64,000 bases of DNA from Streptomyces caelestis (GCF_001279005.1 NZ_LGCN01000200.1:1-64000), one strand, 5' to 3'; shown: positions 20,278 to 29,456, counted from the stretch's first letter. Notes: generated by a model from the letters alone, not told the origin. Numbers and translations: made by a program.

Positions 20278-21795
20278 ATGGGCGAGAAGGTCGTGGCGGG
20301 TCAGTTCGACCTGTCCGATCGCCAGCGCTATCGCGAGAAGCTCGGCAGTTGTCTGACGGGCTTGGAGCGACTCCTGGCGGAGAAGCGGTTCGACCGCCCC
20401 AAGAACTTCATGGGGCTGGAGATCGAATTGAATCTCGCGGGTGCCGACGGCATGCCGAGAATGTTGAATGCGCAAGTCCTCGAACGGATCGCCAGCAGGG
20501 ACTTCCAGACGGAACTCGCCATGTTCAATCTGGAAGTGAACATCGCCCCTCACCGATTGGACGGGCGGGTATTCGACCGGCTCGACGAGGAACTGCGCAC
20601 TTCGCTCGCGTACGCCGACCGTAAAGCCGGCGAGGTGGACGCGGGGATCGTGATGATCGGCATCCTGCCGACGTTGGACCGGGACGACCTGGTCTCCTCG
20701 AACCTTTCCGACGTCGACCGCTACGCATTGCTCAACGAACAGATCGTGGCCGCGCGCGGCGAGGACTTCACCCTCGACATCGACGGCGTCGAGCGCCTCA
20801 GCTGCACCTCCAAATCCATCGCCCCGGAGGCCGCCTGCACCTCGGTGCAACTGCACCTCCAGGTCACCCCGGAGCGCTTCGCCAGTGTGTGGAACGCGGC
20901 CCAGGCCGTCGCCGCCGCCCAGATCGCCATCGGCGCCAACTCGCCGTTCCTGTTCGGCCGCGAACTGTGGCGCGAGTCCCGGCCCCCGCTGTTCCAGCAG
21001 TCCACCGACACCCGCCCGCCCGAGCTCCAGGCCCAGGGAGTACGGCCGCGCACCTGGTTCGGGGAGCGCTGGGTGACCTCGGCGTTCGACCTGTTCGAGG
21101 AGAACCTGCGCTACTACCCGGCCCTGCTGCCCATCTGCGACGACGAGGACCCGCTCGAGGTGCTGGACCGGGGGGGAGTCCCCACGCTCGCCGAACTCGT
21201 CCTGCACAACGGCACCGTCTACCGCTGGAACCGCCCCGTCTACGGCATCGCCGACGGCGTCCCCCACCTGCGCGTGGAGAACCGCGTACTGCCCGCCGGT
21301 CCCACCGTCACCGACGTCGTCGCCAACGCGGCCTTCTACTACGGCGTGGTCCGCGCCCTCGCCGAGGAGAGCCGGCCGGTGTGGACCCGGCTGCCGTTCG
21401 AGGCGGCGGCCGCCAACTTCGACGCCGCCTGCAAGGACGGCATCGACGCCCGCCTCACCTGGCCCCGGCGCGGCCGCCTCGGCGGTCTGGGCGAGGTGGA
21501 CGCGGTCACCCTCGTACGGGACGAACTGCTGCCGCTCGCCGAGGCCGGGCTGGACGCGTGGGGGATCGAGCCCGCCGACCGCGACCGGTACCTCGGGGTG
21601 ATCGAGGAGCGGTGCCGGCGGAGGGTGAACGGCGCGACCTGGCAGGCAGCGACCTTCCACCGGGCCCTCGAGCTGGGCCTCGGCCGGGAGGCCGCCCTGG
21701 CCGCCACCACCCTCCGCTACCGGGAGCTGATGCAGCAGGGCGATCCGGTGCACAGCTGGCCGGTGGGACTGCCGGAGCCGGTGCCGACGGCCTGA
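20278..21795 (+). CDS. glutamate-cysteine ligase family protein
   Basis: 505 residues from ATG 20278, preceded by GAGGAAGGA. The GCS2-type fold is indicated by NFMGLEIELNLAG (ATP and metal-binding glutamates), EVNIAPH and a C-terminal RLEN-like block (HLRVENRVLPAGPT). Such enzymes join glutamate to cysteine or another amine using ATP. Streptomycetes use mycothiol rather than glutathione, so the real substrate is open; relatives include EgtA-like and orphan carboxylate-amine ligases. There is no pathway partner next to it. Confidence 0.78.
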   Translation: MGEKVVAGQFDLSDRQRYREKLGSCLTGLERLLAEKRFDRPKNFMGLEIELNLAGADGMPRMLNAQVLERIASRDFQTELAMFNLEVNIAPHRLDGRVFDRLDEELRTSLAYADRKAGEVDAGIVMIGILPTLDRDDLVSSNLSDVDRYALLNEQIVAARGEDFTLDIDGVERLSCTSKSIAPEAACTSVQLHLQVTPERFASVWNAAQAVAAAQIAIGANSPFLFGRELWRESRPPLFQQSTDTRPPELQAQGVRPRTWFGERWVTSAFDLFEENLRYYPALLPICDDEDPLEVLDRGGVPTLAELVLHNGTVYRWNRPVYGIADGVPHLRVENRVLPAGPTVTDVVANAAFYYGVVRALAEESRPVWTRLPFEAAAANFDAACKDGIDARLTWPRRGRLGGLGEVDAVTLVRDELLPLAEAGLDAWGIEPADRDRYLGVIEERCRRRVNGATWQAATFHRALELGLGREAALAATTLRYRELMQQGDPVHSWPVGLPEPVPTA

Positions 21796-21856
21796 GACCC
21801 CAACGGCCCGCCCCCGCACGGCCCCCGGCCGGGCGTGCGGCCGCTGCCCTCATACT

Positions 21857-21869
21857 GATCGGACCGATC
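21857..21869. promoter_or_regulatory. palindrome GATCGG-A-CCGATC before the CPBP gene
   Basis: A perfect 6-bp inverted repeat with a single central base lies 19 bases before the GTG of the CPBP protease gene, just after CATACT (21851-21856), a possible -10 box. It could be an operator. No matching regulator is adjacent, so this is weak. Confidence 0.35.
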
Positions 21870-21887
21870 GGTGATGTGGAGGCAGGT

Positions 21888-22688
21888 GTGCAGGCGGAGG
21901 CGGGCCCGGTGGCCGATTCGTATCCTGAGCGGAGGCCCTCGCGGACGACGCTCCGCGACGAGACACTGCTGGTGCTCGCGCTGTCGCTCGGCGCGAGCGG
22001 GGTGTCGGCCCTGATCAGCTTCGTCGGCTCGGTCACCGAACCCGGTGGCCTGAAGGACCAGGCGGCCACCCTCAACGCCTCGGCGGCGCCGGGCCGCCCC
22101 TGGCTGGACCTGGCCTGGCAGCTCTTCGGGATCACCACGGCGCTCGTCCCCGTCGCGCTGGTCGCGCACTTCCTGCTGCGCGAGGGCGCGGGGCTGCGCG
22201 CCCTCGGCTTCGACCGCACCCGGCCCTGGTCCGACCTCGGCCGCGGAGCGGCGGTCGCGGCGGTCATCGGCAGCAGCGGCATCGCCTTCTACCTGGCCGC
22301 GCGCGGCTTCGGGTTCAACCTCACCGTGGTGCCGGAGGCGCTGCCCGAGGTGTGGTGGAAGTACCCCGTGCTGATCCTCTCGGCGCTGCAGAACTCGATC
22401 GTCGAGGAGGTCATCGTCCTCGCCTACCTGCTGCGCCGGCTCGACCGGCTGGGCTGGTCCCCGGGCGCCGCGATGGCGGGCAGTTCGGTGCTGCGCGGCT
22501 CGTACCACCTCTACCAGGGCATCGGCGGCTTCATCGGGAACATGGTGATGGGCGTGGTGTTCGTGTACCTCTACCGGCGCTGGGGGCGCGTCGGGCCGCT
22601 GGTGGTCGCGCACACGCTGCTCGACATCGGCGCGTTCGTGGGATACGCGCTGCTGGCCGGCAAGGTGGACTGGCTGCCGACGGCGTGA
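21888..22688 (+). CDS. CPBP family intramembrane metalloprotease
   Basis: 266 residues from GTG 21888 (GGAGG five bases upstream); the frame is open for about 1 kb earlier, but that lies in the preceding gene. Several transmembrane helices carry the three CPBP/Abi motifs: NSIVEEVIVLAYLLRRL (EE plus R), SVLRGSYHLYQG (helix with H) and VAHTLLDIGAF (H...D). Related proteins are type II CAAX-type proteases or bacteriocin-immunity proteins. The substrate here is unknown. Confidence 0.9.
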   Translation: MQAEAGPVADSYPERRPSRTTLRDETLLVLALSLGASGVSALISFVGSVTEPGGLKDQAATLNASAAPGRPWLDLAWQLFGITTALVPVALVAHFLLREGAGLRALGFDRTRPWSDLGRGAAVAAVIGSSGIAFYLAARGFGFNLTVVPEALPEVWWKYPVLILSALQNSIVEEVIVLAYLLRRLDRLGWSPGAAMAGSSVLRGSYHLYQGIGGFIGNMVMGVVFVYLYRRWGRVGPLVVAHTLLDIGAFVGYALLAGKVDWLPTA

Positions 22689-22693
22689 GACGA

Positions 22694-22734
22694 CGGCACG
22701 GGGGCGTACGGCCGTGCCGTACGCCCCCGTGCCG
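22694..22734. terminator. bidirectional terminator
   Basis: A perfect 19-bp stem (22694-22712 with 22716-22734) with a CGT loop lies between the convergent CPBP and PhzF genes. Confidence 0.9.
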
Positions 22735-22742
22735 CACCGGGA

Positions 22743-23552
22743 TCAGACCAGCAGGTCGCCCTCGATGACCGTCACGGCCCGTCCGCTCAGCAGGGTGCGC
22801 TCGCCGCGTACCTCGGTGCGGACGCGGCCGGAGCGCGGTGAGGCCTGCAGGCCGGTGAGGCCGGAGCGACCGAGGCGCTCGGACCAGTAGGGGGCCAGAG
22901 CGGTGTGCGCGCTGCCGGTGACCGGGTCCTCGTCGATGCCGACGTTCGGGAAGAAGCAGCGGGAGACGAAGTCGTAGCCGAGAGCGGGGTTCTCGGCCCG
23001 GGCGGTGGCGATGATGCCGCGCTCGGAGTAGGAGGCCAGGACCTTGAGCTCGGGCCGCAGGGCGTGGACGGTCCGCTCGTCGGCGACCTCGACGAGCAGG
23101 TCACCTATGTTCGGGCCGGTGTCGAACGCCGTGAGCGGCCGGGCGCCCAGCGCCTCGGCGACGCCCTCGGGAACGTCGACCGCGGTGAGCGGGGCGGTGG
23201 GGAAGTCCAGGGTGACGGAGCCGTCCTCGCCGGGCGTGGCGATGAGGACGCCGCTGCGGGTGGCGAACCGCACCGGGCCCCGGTGCGCGCCGGTGGTGTG
23301 CAGGACGTGCGCGGTGGCCAGCGTCGCGTGGCCGCACATCGCGACCTCGGTGGCGGGGGTGAACCAGCGCAGCGCCCAGTCGGCCTCGCCGCCCGCCGGG
23401 AGCGGGTGGGCGAAGGCCGTCTCGGCGTGATTGACCTCCAGGGCGACGTTCTGCAGCCAGGGGTCGTCCGGGAAGGCGTCAAGCAGCAGCACTCCGGCGG
23501 GGTTGCCGGCGAAGGGCCGGTCGGTGAAGGCGTCGACGATTCGAATCCGCAT
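22743..23552 (-). CDS. PhzF family isomerase/epimerase
   Basis: 269 residues from ATG 23552. It has the two-lobed diaminopimelate-epimerase-like fold of PhzF, seen in FTDRPFAGNPAGVLL, the catalytic glutamate E44 in NHAETAFAHP, MCGHATLA, and GIDEDPVTGSAH near the C-terminus. PhzF itself isomerises dihydro-3-hydroxyanthranilate in phenazine synthesis, but no phenazine genes are nearby, so it is more likely a stand-alone family member of unknown substrate. Confidence 0.88.
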   Translation of the reverse strand: MRIRIVDAFTDRPFAGNPAGVLLLDAFPDDPWLQNVALEVNHAETAFAHPLPAGGEADWALRWFTPATEVAMCGHATLATAHVLHTTGAHRGPVRFATRSGVLIATPGEDGSVTLDFPTAPLTAVDVPEGVAEALGARPLTAFDTGPNIGDLLVEVADERTVHALRPELKVLASYSERGIIATARAENPALGYDFVSRCFFPNVGIDEDPVTGSAHTALAPYWSERLGRSGLTGLQASPRSGRVRTEVRGERTLLSGRAVTVIEGDLLV

Positions 23553-24486
23553 GACCTGACCGTACGGGCGGTGCGAAGCCGCGGGCCAAGGCCAATACGC
23601 GGGTGGTGGCCCGGTAGCCGGGGCCGCCGGTGGCCCGTCCCGGCGAAGAGCGCGCGAAGACATCGACGGCAGGCCGGGACCCCGAGGGTCCGTGATCAGC
23701 CGTGGGCGCCGAAGCCGCTGCGGCCGAGTGCCGGCCGGGTCCGGCTGCGCCGCTTTGTGCCCGGCCGGCGCCCGCCCGGGAACCGGCCGTCCCGGTCCCG
23801 GCGCCACACTGTGATCATCGCCGACGCGAGGATCCGGCACGCGCGGGGCGTCCCGATCGACATCCGAGCGGTGCGCGCCGACTTCTTCAAAAGCGCGGCC
23901 GGGGCCGAATGCGACGGGCCCGCGGCGACACGTCCCGAGGTCCATGAACAGCGGCCCGTCCTCCGTGGCGAGCAGGTCGCCCGGAGCGCGGCCGCGGTCC
24001 GCCGCGAGGTGCCGGGCCTGCCCGTCCCGGTCCGTGGAGTGCGGCGCCGGGACGTCAGCTCGCGCAGGCCCGGCGTGCAGCCGCTCAGGGCGTGGCCGAC
24101 TGGTGGGCCCTCTCGGGGCGCCACGGGCGCCGCCCGGGCCGGGACGTCACAGGGCAGCAGACGCGGAGCGGGGTCGTTCGCGCCATGGGGAACGAGCACG
24201 TCGTCGTCTGCGGGGCCGAGGGATGAGGCGACCGACACGGCAGCGGCCCCCGTACGGCGGACCTCCGGCGTCCGCGTCGTCGCCCACTCCCTCCTCCGGG
24301 AACGGGGCGCGGCGTCATCGGGGGATCCGTCCCTGAAACCGCCCGGACCGGCCGCGCCCGCGCTCGGGGCTCGTCCTTGGTCGTACCGAGCACGTTCTCC
24401 GTCGACCGTCCGCGCCGGCGGGCGAACGCGGCCGGTCGCCGGTCCTGTTCGGACGGCCGGACGAGGGATTGCCGAACGAACAGTCC
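23553..24486. other. 934-base region without an intact gene
   Basis: Long frames exist here, but none has a convincing ribosome site, known domain or normal composition. At 24185 a frame reads MGNEHVVVCGAEG then stops, resembling the N-terminus of TrkA/RCK NAD-binding potassium-channel subunits. Downstream, RVVAHSLLRERG in another frame may be more of the same. I regard this as a probable gene remnant with low certainty. A 10-base inverted repeat (GCCGGGCCTG/CAGGCCCGGC) lies near 24011 and 24063. Confidence 0.4.
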
Positions 24487-24496
24487 CGATATATCG
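24487..24496. promoter_or_regulatory. CGATATATCG palindrome before the PadR gene
   Basis: A perfect 10-base AT-rich palindrome 43 bases before the PadR start. It resembles the ATAT-containing operators that PadR-family repressors bind, so autoregulation is likely but inferred. Confidence 0.55.
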
Positions 24497-24539
24497 TTGA
24501 AGCATCGTGATGGATCGACGATGGAATGGAGTGGTGGCG

Positions 24540-25160
24540 ATGCGCACCCATGGTCACGAGCGCGGACACGGTCATGGCGGCCGGGGCGACTTCGAGCGGC
24601 TGCGGGCGGCCTTCGGGCCCTTCGGGCCGGGGGGTCCGGGTGGTCCCGGCGGTCCCTTCGGCCCGGGTTTCGGGCACGGCGGCCCCTGGGGCGGGCGAGG
24701 GCGCGGCGGACCGAGGGGGAGGGCGCGGCGCGGTGACGTACGGGCCTCGATCCTGGCCCTGCTGAAGGACCGTCCGATGCACGGCTACGAGATGATCCAG
24801 GAGATCGCCGAGCGCAGCGGCGGGGCGTGGAAGCCCAGCCCCGGCTCGGTGTACCCCACCCTTCAGCTGCTGGAGGACGAGGGGCTGATCGTCAGCGAGT
24901 CCGAGGGCGGGAAGAAGCTGTTCTCACTCACCGACGCCGGCCGCTCGGCGGCAGGGGAAGGTCCCGAGGCTCCCTGGGAGGAGGCCTCGCGCGGGGTCGA
25001 CTGGGAGGCGCTGAGCGAGATCCGGCAGGCCGGTTTCGGTCTGATGGAGGCCTTCGGCCAGGTCTGGAAGACGGGCAGCAAGGAGCAGCGGGAGAAGGCC
25101 CTCGCCGTCATCAACGAGGCACGCAAGAAGCTGTACCTGATCCTCGCCGACGAGGACTGA
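24540..25160 (+). CDS. PadR family transcriptional regulator
   Basis: 206 residues from ATG 24540 (GGAG nine bases upstream). An unusual His- and Gly/Pro/Phe-rich N-terminus (about 1-65, with repeats of GGPGG and FGPG) precedes the PadR winged helix (RASILALLKDRPMHGYEMIQE, then SPGSVYPTLQLLEDEGLI) and a C-terminal dimerisation helix ending KKLYLILADED. Such regulators usually repress linked efflux or envelope genes. No obvious target follows; it may control itself through the palindrome upstream. Alternative starts are GTG 24507 and ATG 24510. Confidence 0.85.
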   Translation: MRTHGHERGHGHGGRGDFERLRAAFGPFGPGGPGGPGGPFGPGFGHGGPWGGRGRGGPRGRARRGDVRASILALLKDRPMHGYEMIQEIAERSGGAWKPSPGSVYPTLQLLEDEGLIVSESEGGKKLFSLTDAGRSAAGEGPEAPWEEASRGVDWEALSEIRQAGFGLMEAFGQVWKTGSKEQREKALAVINEARKKLYLILADED

Positions 25161-25225
25161 GGGAGTCGGTGAGGACCGGTGGGGGGCGTGGCGCAAACCG
25201 GCGCGCGCCCCTTGGGCCGAAACGC

Positions 25226-25255
25226 CCGGATCTCCTCCGCAAGGAGGAGATCCGG
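25226..25255 (+). terminator. terminator after the PadR gene
   Basis: A perfect 13-bp stem (25226-25238 with 25243-25255) closed by a GCAA tetraloop, 66 bases after the PadR stop codon. Confidence 0.85.
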
Positions 25256-25338
25256 CCCGGGGCGTCCACTTCCCGTGGGACGCCGAGATGCTTCCCGCCG
25301 GGGATGCCCCGGGCCCGCGGGGCTGATGGAGTGGGGAC

Positions 25339-25872
25339 GTGCACCCCCGTATCCCCCGGCAACAGGCCCAGGAACTCCAGGAGCAGGGCGTCCACCGCGC
25401 GGAGAACGATGTCAGGCTCGGCGCCGGGCTGGCAGCGGTGCTGGCCGGTGCCCGGCGCAGGGCGGTCCGGGACGGGGACCGCCAGATCGACACGGCCCAT
25501 CTGCTGCACTCGCTCCTGGAGTCCGACGCCGAGGTGAGAGCCGTCTTCGACGAGGGGCCCCGGATCGCCCGGCTGCTCGGCTACCTGGTCCAGCGCAGCA
25601 TCGGCTACGGCCTGCGCTGGCAGAGCGCGGTCGAGGACTCCGGCGGCGTTCCCGTGGTGGCCGAGGCCGCGGGCCTCTCGCCGCTGGCCGCGGGCTGCAT
25701 GGAGGACGCCCACGAGCGCGCCGCCCGCCACGGCCGCGGCCCGGCGGGCGGTACGGATCTGCTCGCGGCGATCGTCGTGGTCCCGCGGGCGCGTGCCGTC
25801 GAGGTCCTCGAACGCGCCGGGATCGACCCCCGTGAACTGTCCGCCCGGATCGAGGCGTCGTCCAGTCGGTGA
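25339..25872 (+). CDS. Clp N-terminal domain protein
   Basis: 177 residues from GTG 25339 with GGAG upstream. It consists mainly of Clp-N (double Clp repeat) helices: DTAHLLHSLLESDAEVR and the second repeat DLLAAIVVVPRARAVEVLERAGID. No ATPase domain is present, so it cannot unfold proteins. Stand-alone Clp-N proteins are common in actinobacteria and may act as adaptors or ClpC-modulating proteins; that role is inferred from the family. Confidence 0.82.
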   Translation: MHPRIPRQQAQELQEQGVHRAENDVRLGAGLAAVLAGARRRAVRDGDRQIDTAHLLHSLLESDAEVRAVFDEGPRIARLLGYLVQRSIGYGLRWQSAVEDSGGVPVVAEAAGLSPLAAGCMEDAHERAARHGRGPAGGTDLLAAIVVVPRARAVEVLERAGIDPRELSARIEASSSR

Positions 25873-25924
25873 GACAGGTGTCATGAGGGATGACGCTCCT
25901 GTCGGGGCCTGGCATCATGTGCCG

Positions 25925-26920
25925 GTGCCTACCTCTGTCAGTACCCCGAGCGACCACCGAAAGGGCGTCGGACTCGGCCTCGCGCTGCTGTCCGCGCTGG
26001 CCTTCGGGGGTTCCGGTGTGGCGGCCAAGCCGCTGATCGAGGCGGGTCTCGACCCGCTCCACGTCGTGTGGCTGCGGGTGGCGGGCGCGGCGCTCGTCAT
26101 GCTGCCGCTGGCGGTGCGCCACCGCGGACTCCTGCGCCGCAGGCCCGGACTGCTCGCCGGGTTCGGCCTGTTCGCCGTGGCCGGTGTCCAGGCCTGCTAC
26201 TTCGCCGCGATCTCCCGCATCCCCGTCGGGGTCGCGCTGCTGGTCGAGTACCTGGCGCCCGCGCTCGTGCTCGGCTGGGTGCGGTTCGTGCAGCGACGGC
26301 CGGTGGCCCGGGCCGCCGCGGTCGGCGTGGTCCTGGCGGTGGGCGGGCTCGCCTGTGTCGTGGAGGTGTGGGCGGGCCTCGGCTTCGACGCGCTCGGTCT
26401 GCTGCTCGCGCTCGGCGCGGCCTGCTGCCAGGTCGGCTACTTCGTCCTGTCCGACCAGGGCAGCGACGGCGAGGAGGTCCCCGATCCGCTCGGGGTGATC
26501 GCCTACGGGCTGCTGATCGGCGCCGCCGTCCTGACCGTCGTCGCCCGCCCCTGGTCCATGGAGTGGTCCGTGCTCACCGGCAGCGCGGAGATGAACGGCG
26601 CCCCGGTCGCCGCCCTCGTCCTGCTGGCCTGGATCGTCCTCGTCGCCACGGTGGCCGCGTACGTCACCGGCGTGGTGTCGGTGCGCCGGCTCTCGCCGCA
26701 GGTCGCCGGTGTCGTGGCCTGTCTGGAGGCGGTCATCGCCACCGTCCTCGCCTGGGTCCTGCTCGGCGAGCACCTGTCGGCACCGCAGATCGTGGGCGGC
26801 GCGGTGGTCCTGGCGGGCGCTTTCATCGCCCAGTCCTCGGCACCGGCGAAGGGGTCAGGGAAGCCCGTGGCGAGCGGCGGGCCCGAAAGGGAGTTGTCCA
26901 CGCCGGGAACGGCCGCCTAG
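25925..26920 (+). CDS. EamA/DMT family exporter
   Basis: 331 residues with ten predicted transmembrane helices in two EamA repeats, beginning GLALLSALAFGGSGVAAKPLIE. DMT superfamily members export amino acids, nucleosides or other metabolites; the substrate cannot be read from sequence. GTG 25925 lies six bases after CATCAT, so the transcript may be leaderless. ATG 25883 upstream is an alternative. Unrelated in detail to the two other EamA genes of the window. Confidence 0.85.
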   Translation: MPTSVSTPSDHRKGVGLGLALLSALAFGGSGVAAKPLIEAGLDPLHVVWLRVAGAALVMLPLAVRHRGLLRRRPGLLAGFGLFAVAGVQACYFAAISRIPVGVALLVEYLAPALVLGWVRFVQRRPVARAAAVGVVLAVGGLACVVEVWAGLGFDALGLLLALGAACCQVGYFVLSDQGSDGEEVPDPLGVIAYGLLIGAAVLTVVARPWSMEWSVLTGSAEMNGAPVAALVLLAWIVLVATVAAYVTGVVSVRRLSPQVAGVVACLEAVIATVLAWVLLGEHLSAPQIVGGAVVLAGAFIAQSSAPAKGSGKPVASGGPERELSTPGTAA

Positions 26921-27145
26921 GGTGCCGATCATGCATGCGCACGCACGTGTTCTTCCGCCGCCGGCCGCCTGAGGCGGGCCCTCCGGTACATCCGCCCGGC
27001 TGGTCGCCGGGCGGAACGGCGCCGCCCGCGGACGAAGTCCGTGGATCCCGCCGCTCGGGCCCCGCCCGGGCCCGAGCCGGGATCCCTTCCCGAACTTCCG
27101 CGCCCACGCCGATGCGCGTGGTGCGGGCATCTGTGGAGAGCGCAC

Positions 27146-28099
27146 GTGTCGAACGCCGTCTCCGGCCTGCCCGTCGGGCGAGGCCTCCTCTATCTGATCG
27201 TCGCCGGTGCCGCCTGGGGCACCGCGGGGGCCGCCGCGTCACTGGTCTACCGGACCAGCGACATGGGCCCGGTCGCCCTGTCCTTCTGGCGCTGCGCGGC
27301 CGGTCTGGTGCTGCTGCTCGCCGCCCGGCCGCTGTCGCGGCGCGCCCGGACCGCCGCCCCCGAGCCGCGCGGCCGGCGCGTGCTGCGGGCCGGAGCCACC
27401 GGCATCGGGCTCGCGGTCTTCCAGACCGCCTACTTCGCGGCCGTCTCCGCCACGGGACTCGCCGTGGCCACCGTCGTCACCCTCGGCGCCGGACCCGTAC
27501 TGATCGCGCTCGGCGCGCGACTGGCCCTGGGGGAGCGCCTCGGGCGCGGCGGACTGGCCGCCGTCGTGGGCGCGCTCGCCGGACTCGGCGTGCTCGTCCT
27601 CGGCGGCGGGGGCGCGACCGTGGACCCGCGGGGTGTGCTGCTCGCCCTGCTGTCCGCGGCCGGCTACTCGGCGATGACCCTGCTCACCCGGTGGTGGGGG
27701 CGCGGCGGCGCCGTGGACTCCTCGGGCACCACGGTGGGGGCGTTCGCCGTCACCAGTCTGGTGCTGCTGCCGTTCGCCGCGGTCGAGGGGCTGGTGCCGC
27801 ACACCGACGCCCCCGGCGCGCTGCTGTGCCTGCTGGCCTACGTCGCCTCCGTGCCGACGGCGCTCGCGTACGGCCTCTACTTCGCCGGCGCGGCCGTCGT
27901 GAGGTCGGCCACCGTGTCCGTGATCATGCTGCTGGAGCCGGTGAGCGCGGCGGTGCTCGCGGTCGCCCTGCTCGGGGAGCGGCTCACGACGGCCACCCTG
28001 GCCGGCACCCTGCTGATGCTCGGCTCGGTCGCGGGGCTCGCGATGGGCGAGGTGCGGGGCGCGCGGGCCCGTGAGGAGCCGGGCATGGTGCCGGTGTGA
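27146..28099 (+). CDS. EamA/DMT family exporter
   Basis: 317 residues from GTG 27146 (GGAG upstream). Ten transmembrane helices in two EamA repeats, with [21 protein letters not shown] at the start and [21 protein letters not shown] near the end. Substrate unknown. It is 225 bases downstream of another EamA gene on the same strand but has no obvious shared operon signal. Confidence 0.86.
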   Translation: MSNAVSGLPVGRGLLYLIVAGAAWGTAGAAASLVYRTSDMGPVALSFWRCAAGLVLLLAARPLSRRARTAAPEPRGRRVLRAGATGIGLAVFQTAYFAAVSATGLAVATVVTLGAGPVLIALGARLALGERLGRGGLAAVVGALAGLGVLVLGGGGATVDPRGVLLALLSAAGYSAMTLLTRWWGRGGAVDSSGTTVGAFAVTSLVLLPFAAVEGLVPHTDAPGALLCLLAYVASVPTALAYGLYFAGAAVVRSATVSVIMLLEPVSAAVLAVALLGERLTTATLAGTLLMLGSVAGLAMGEVRGARAREEPGMVPV

Positions 28100-28144
28100 C
28101 GGCGCGGGGACCCGTCCACAGGGAGGAGGGTCCCCGGCCTCGGG

Positions 28145-28741
28145 GGGCCGGACCGGCTGCCGGCGCAGGACGTGCGCGCGTGCCGCCGCGTCACGCGCGC
28201 CGTCCCGGTCCGCCGGTCCGATGTGATGCGCTCCCGCACCGCATCGGACCACTTGCCCGCATACGTGGAATCCGCCCGCGCGCCCGTCACTTCGAGCCGG
28301 AGCCCGCGGATCCCGGACAGCAGCCCGCGCGGAGCCGCCCTCCGGCTGGAAGTGGGCGATCCGGCGGTCGAGGAGCGCGGCCTTCCGCTCCGGATCGTCC
28401 ATGACACGGACATGGCAGCGCAGTGGACGGAGGCGTGGAGGCGCGCCGGGACACCGTGCTCGGACGGGGCGCCGGGCTCGGCCTGCCGGGGACGTACACG
28501 TAGTCGTCGGCCACGCTCAGCAGGACCTTCGGACACGCCTCGACGGCGTGCCGGAGCGGGTGGGGCCGGGCCGGGTGGGCGACCGCCCCGCCGCGCTCCG
28601 GGTCGCGGGCGAAGTGCGGGGGCTGGACGTGGGGCGGCGCCCCCGGCGGGCCGCTGACCGCGAGCTGTCCGAAGTCGTGCGCGGCCGGCCACCGCTGCCG
28701 CTCGTCTCGTCGCGGGGCGCGTCCCAGGGGTGGACCGGCAT
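28145..28741 (-). pseudogene. FMN-binding PaiB-type regulator, decayed
   Basis: Pieces of a PaiB/FMN-binding negative regulator are readable in order on the minus strand but in different frames: MPVHPWDAPRDE at 28741, ADDYVYVPG around 28510, EHGVPARLHASVHCA around 28460, VMDDPERKAALLDRRIAHF around 28400, then GIRGLRLEVTGARA and DAAARAHVLRR at the end. At least three frameshifts interrupt it. Its ATG overlaps the stop of the pyridoxamine-oxidase-like gene by one base (TGATG), so it was once translationally coupled to that gene. Confidence 0.75.
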
Positions 28742-29421
28742 CACAGGACCGCCAGATAACCGGGCAGTTCGGTGCCGGGGGCCAGGCCCGGGTCGGCGAG
28801 CGGGGCGTCGTAGCCCTTGTGCAGTGGGACGACGCCGGCCCAGTGGGGGAGGGAGAGGTCCTCGGGCTCGTCGTTGACGCCGCCGGTGCGGAGCTTGGCG
28901 GAGACCTCGTTCAGGTCGAGGCGGATCACCGCCGTGGCGGCCAGCTCCTTCTTGTCGGCCGGCCGGGAGTCGGCGGCGCGGCCCGGTACGACGTGGTCGA
29001 CCAGGGCGTCGAGGGCCTGCCGCTTCTCCTCGGGGTCGGTCACGTCGTACGCCGTGCCGTGCACCACCACGGAGCGGTAGTTGATCGAGTGGTGGAAGGC
29101 CGAGCGGGCCAGCACCAGCCCGTCGACGTGGGTGACGGTCAGGCAGACCGGGAGGCCGGGGGCGGCCCGGCCCGCCGCGCGCAGCGGGCGCGAGCCGGTC
29201 GAGCCGTGGACGTAGAGGCGCTCGCCGACCCGGCCGTACAGCGTGGGCAGCACCACCGGCGCGCCGTCCCGGACGAAGCCGAGATGGCACACGTAGCCCT
29301 CGTCGAGTATCGCGTGCACCAGCTCCTTGTCGTACGCGGCACGGCCGGGGGAGCGGGTGGGGACGGTGCGCTCGGTGGGCGGGTAGGTGGTGGCGGGCCG
29401 CTGCTGCCGGTTCCCCTGCAT
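28741..29421 (-). CDS. pyridoxamine 5'-phosphate oxidase family, flavin-nucleotide-binding protein
   Basis: 226 residues from ATG 29421 (GGAG six bases upstream; ATG 29433 is an alternative). It has the split-barrel flavin-binding fold: ELVHAILDEGYVCHLGFV, LYGRVGERLYVHGSTGSR and AFHHSINYRSVVVHGTA. Proteins of this type bind FMN or F420-like cofactors and may act on B6 vitamers. It is divergently transcribed from a MocR-type regulator across a 12-base palindrome, so it is the likely target of that regulator. Confidence 0.86.
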   Translation of the reverse strand: MQGNRQQRPATTYPPTERTVPTRSPGRAAYDKELVHAILDEGYVCHLGFVRDGAPVVLPTLYGRVGERLYVHGSTGSRPLRAAGRAAPGLPVCLTVTHVDGLVLARSAFHHSINYRSVVVHGTAYDVTDPEEKRQALDALVDHVVPGRAADSRPADKKELAATAVIRLDLNEVSAKLRTGGVNDEPEDLSLPHWAGVVPLHKGYDAPLADPGLAPGTELPGYLAVL

Positions 29422-29433
29422 GGCGCTCTCCAT

Positions 29434-29449
29434 TGCACTAGTGCATAAT
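29434..29449. promoter_or_regulatory. divergent MocR promoter with TGCACTAGTGCA palindrome
   Basis: A perfect 12-base palindrome (29434-29445) lies in the 35-base gap between the MocR-type gene and the oxidase gene. It overlaps CATAAT (29444-29449), a -10 box seven bases before the GTG of the regulator (leaderless). Binding of the regulator here would control both genes. Confidence 0.65.
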
Positions 29450-29456
29450 CGACTTT

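Noticed and set aside
20889..21887. Extended frame upstream of the CPBP protease
   Set aside because: It lies inside the ligase gene in another frame; the GTG at 21888 has GGAGG at the right distance.
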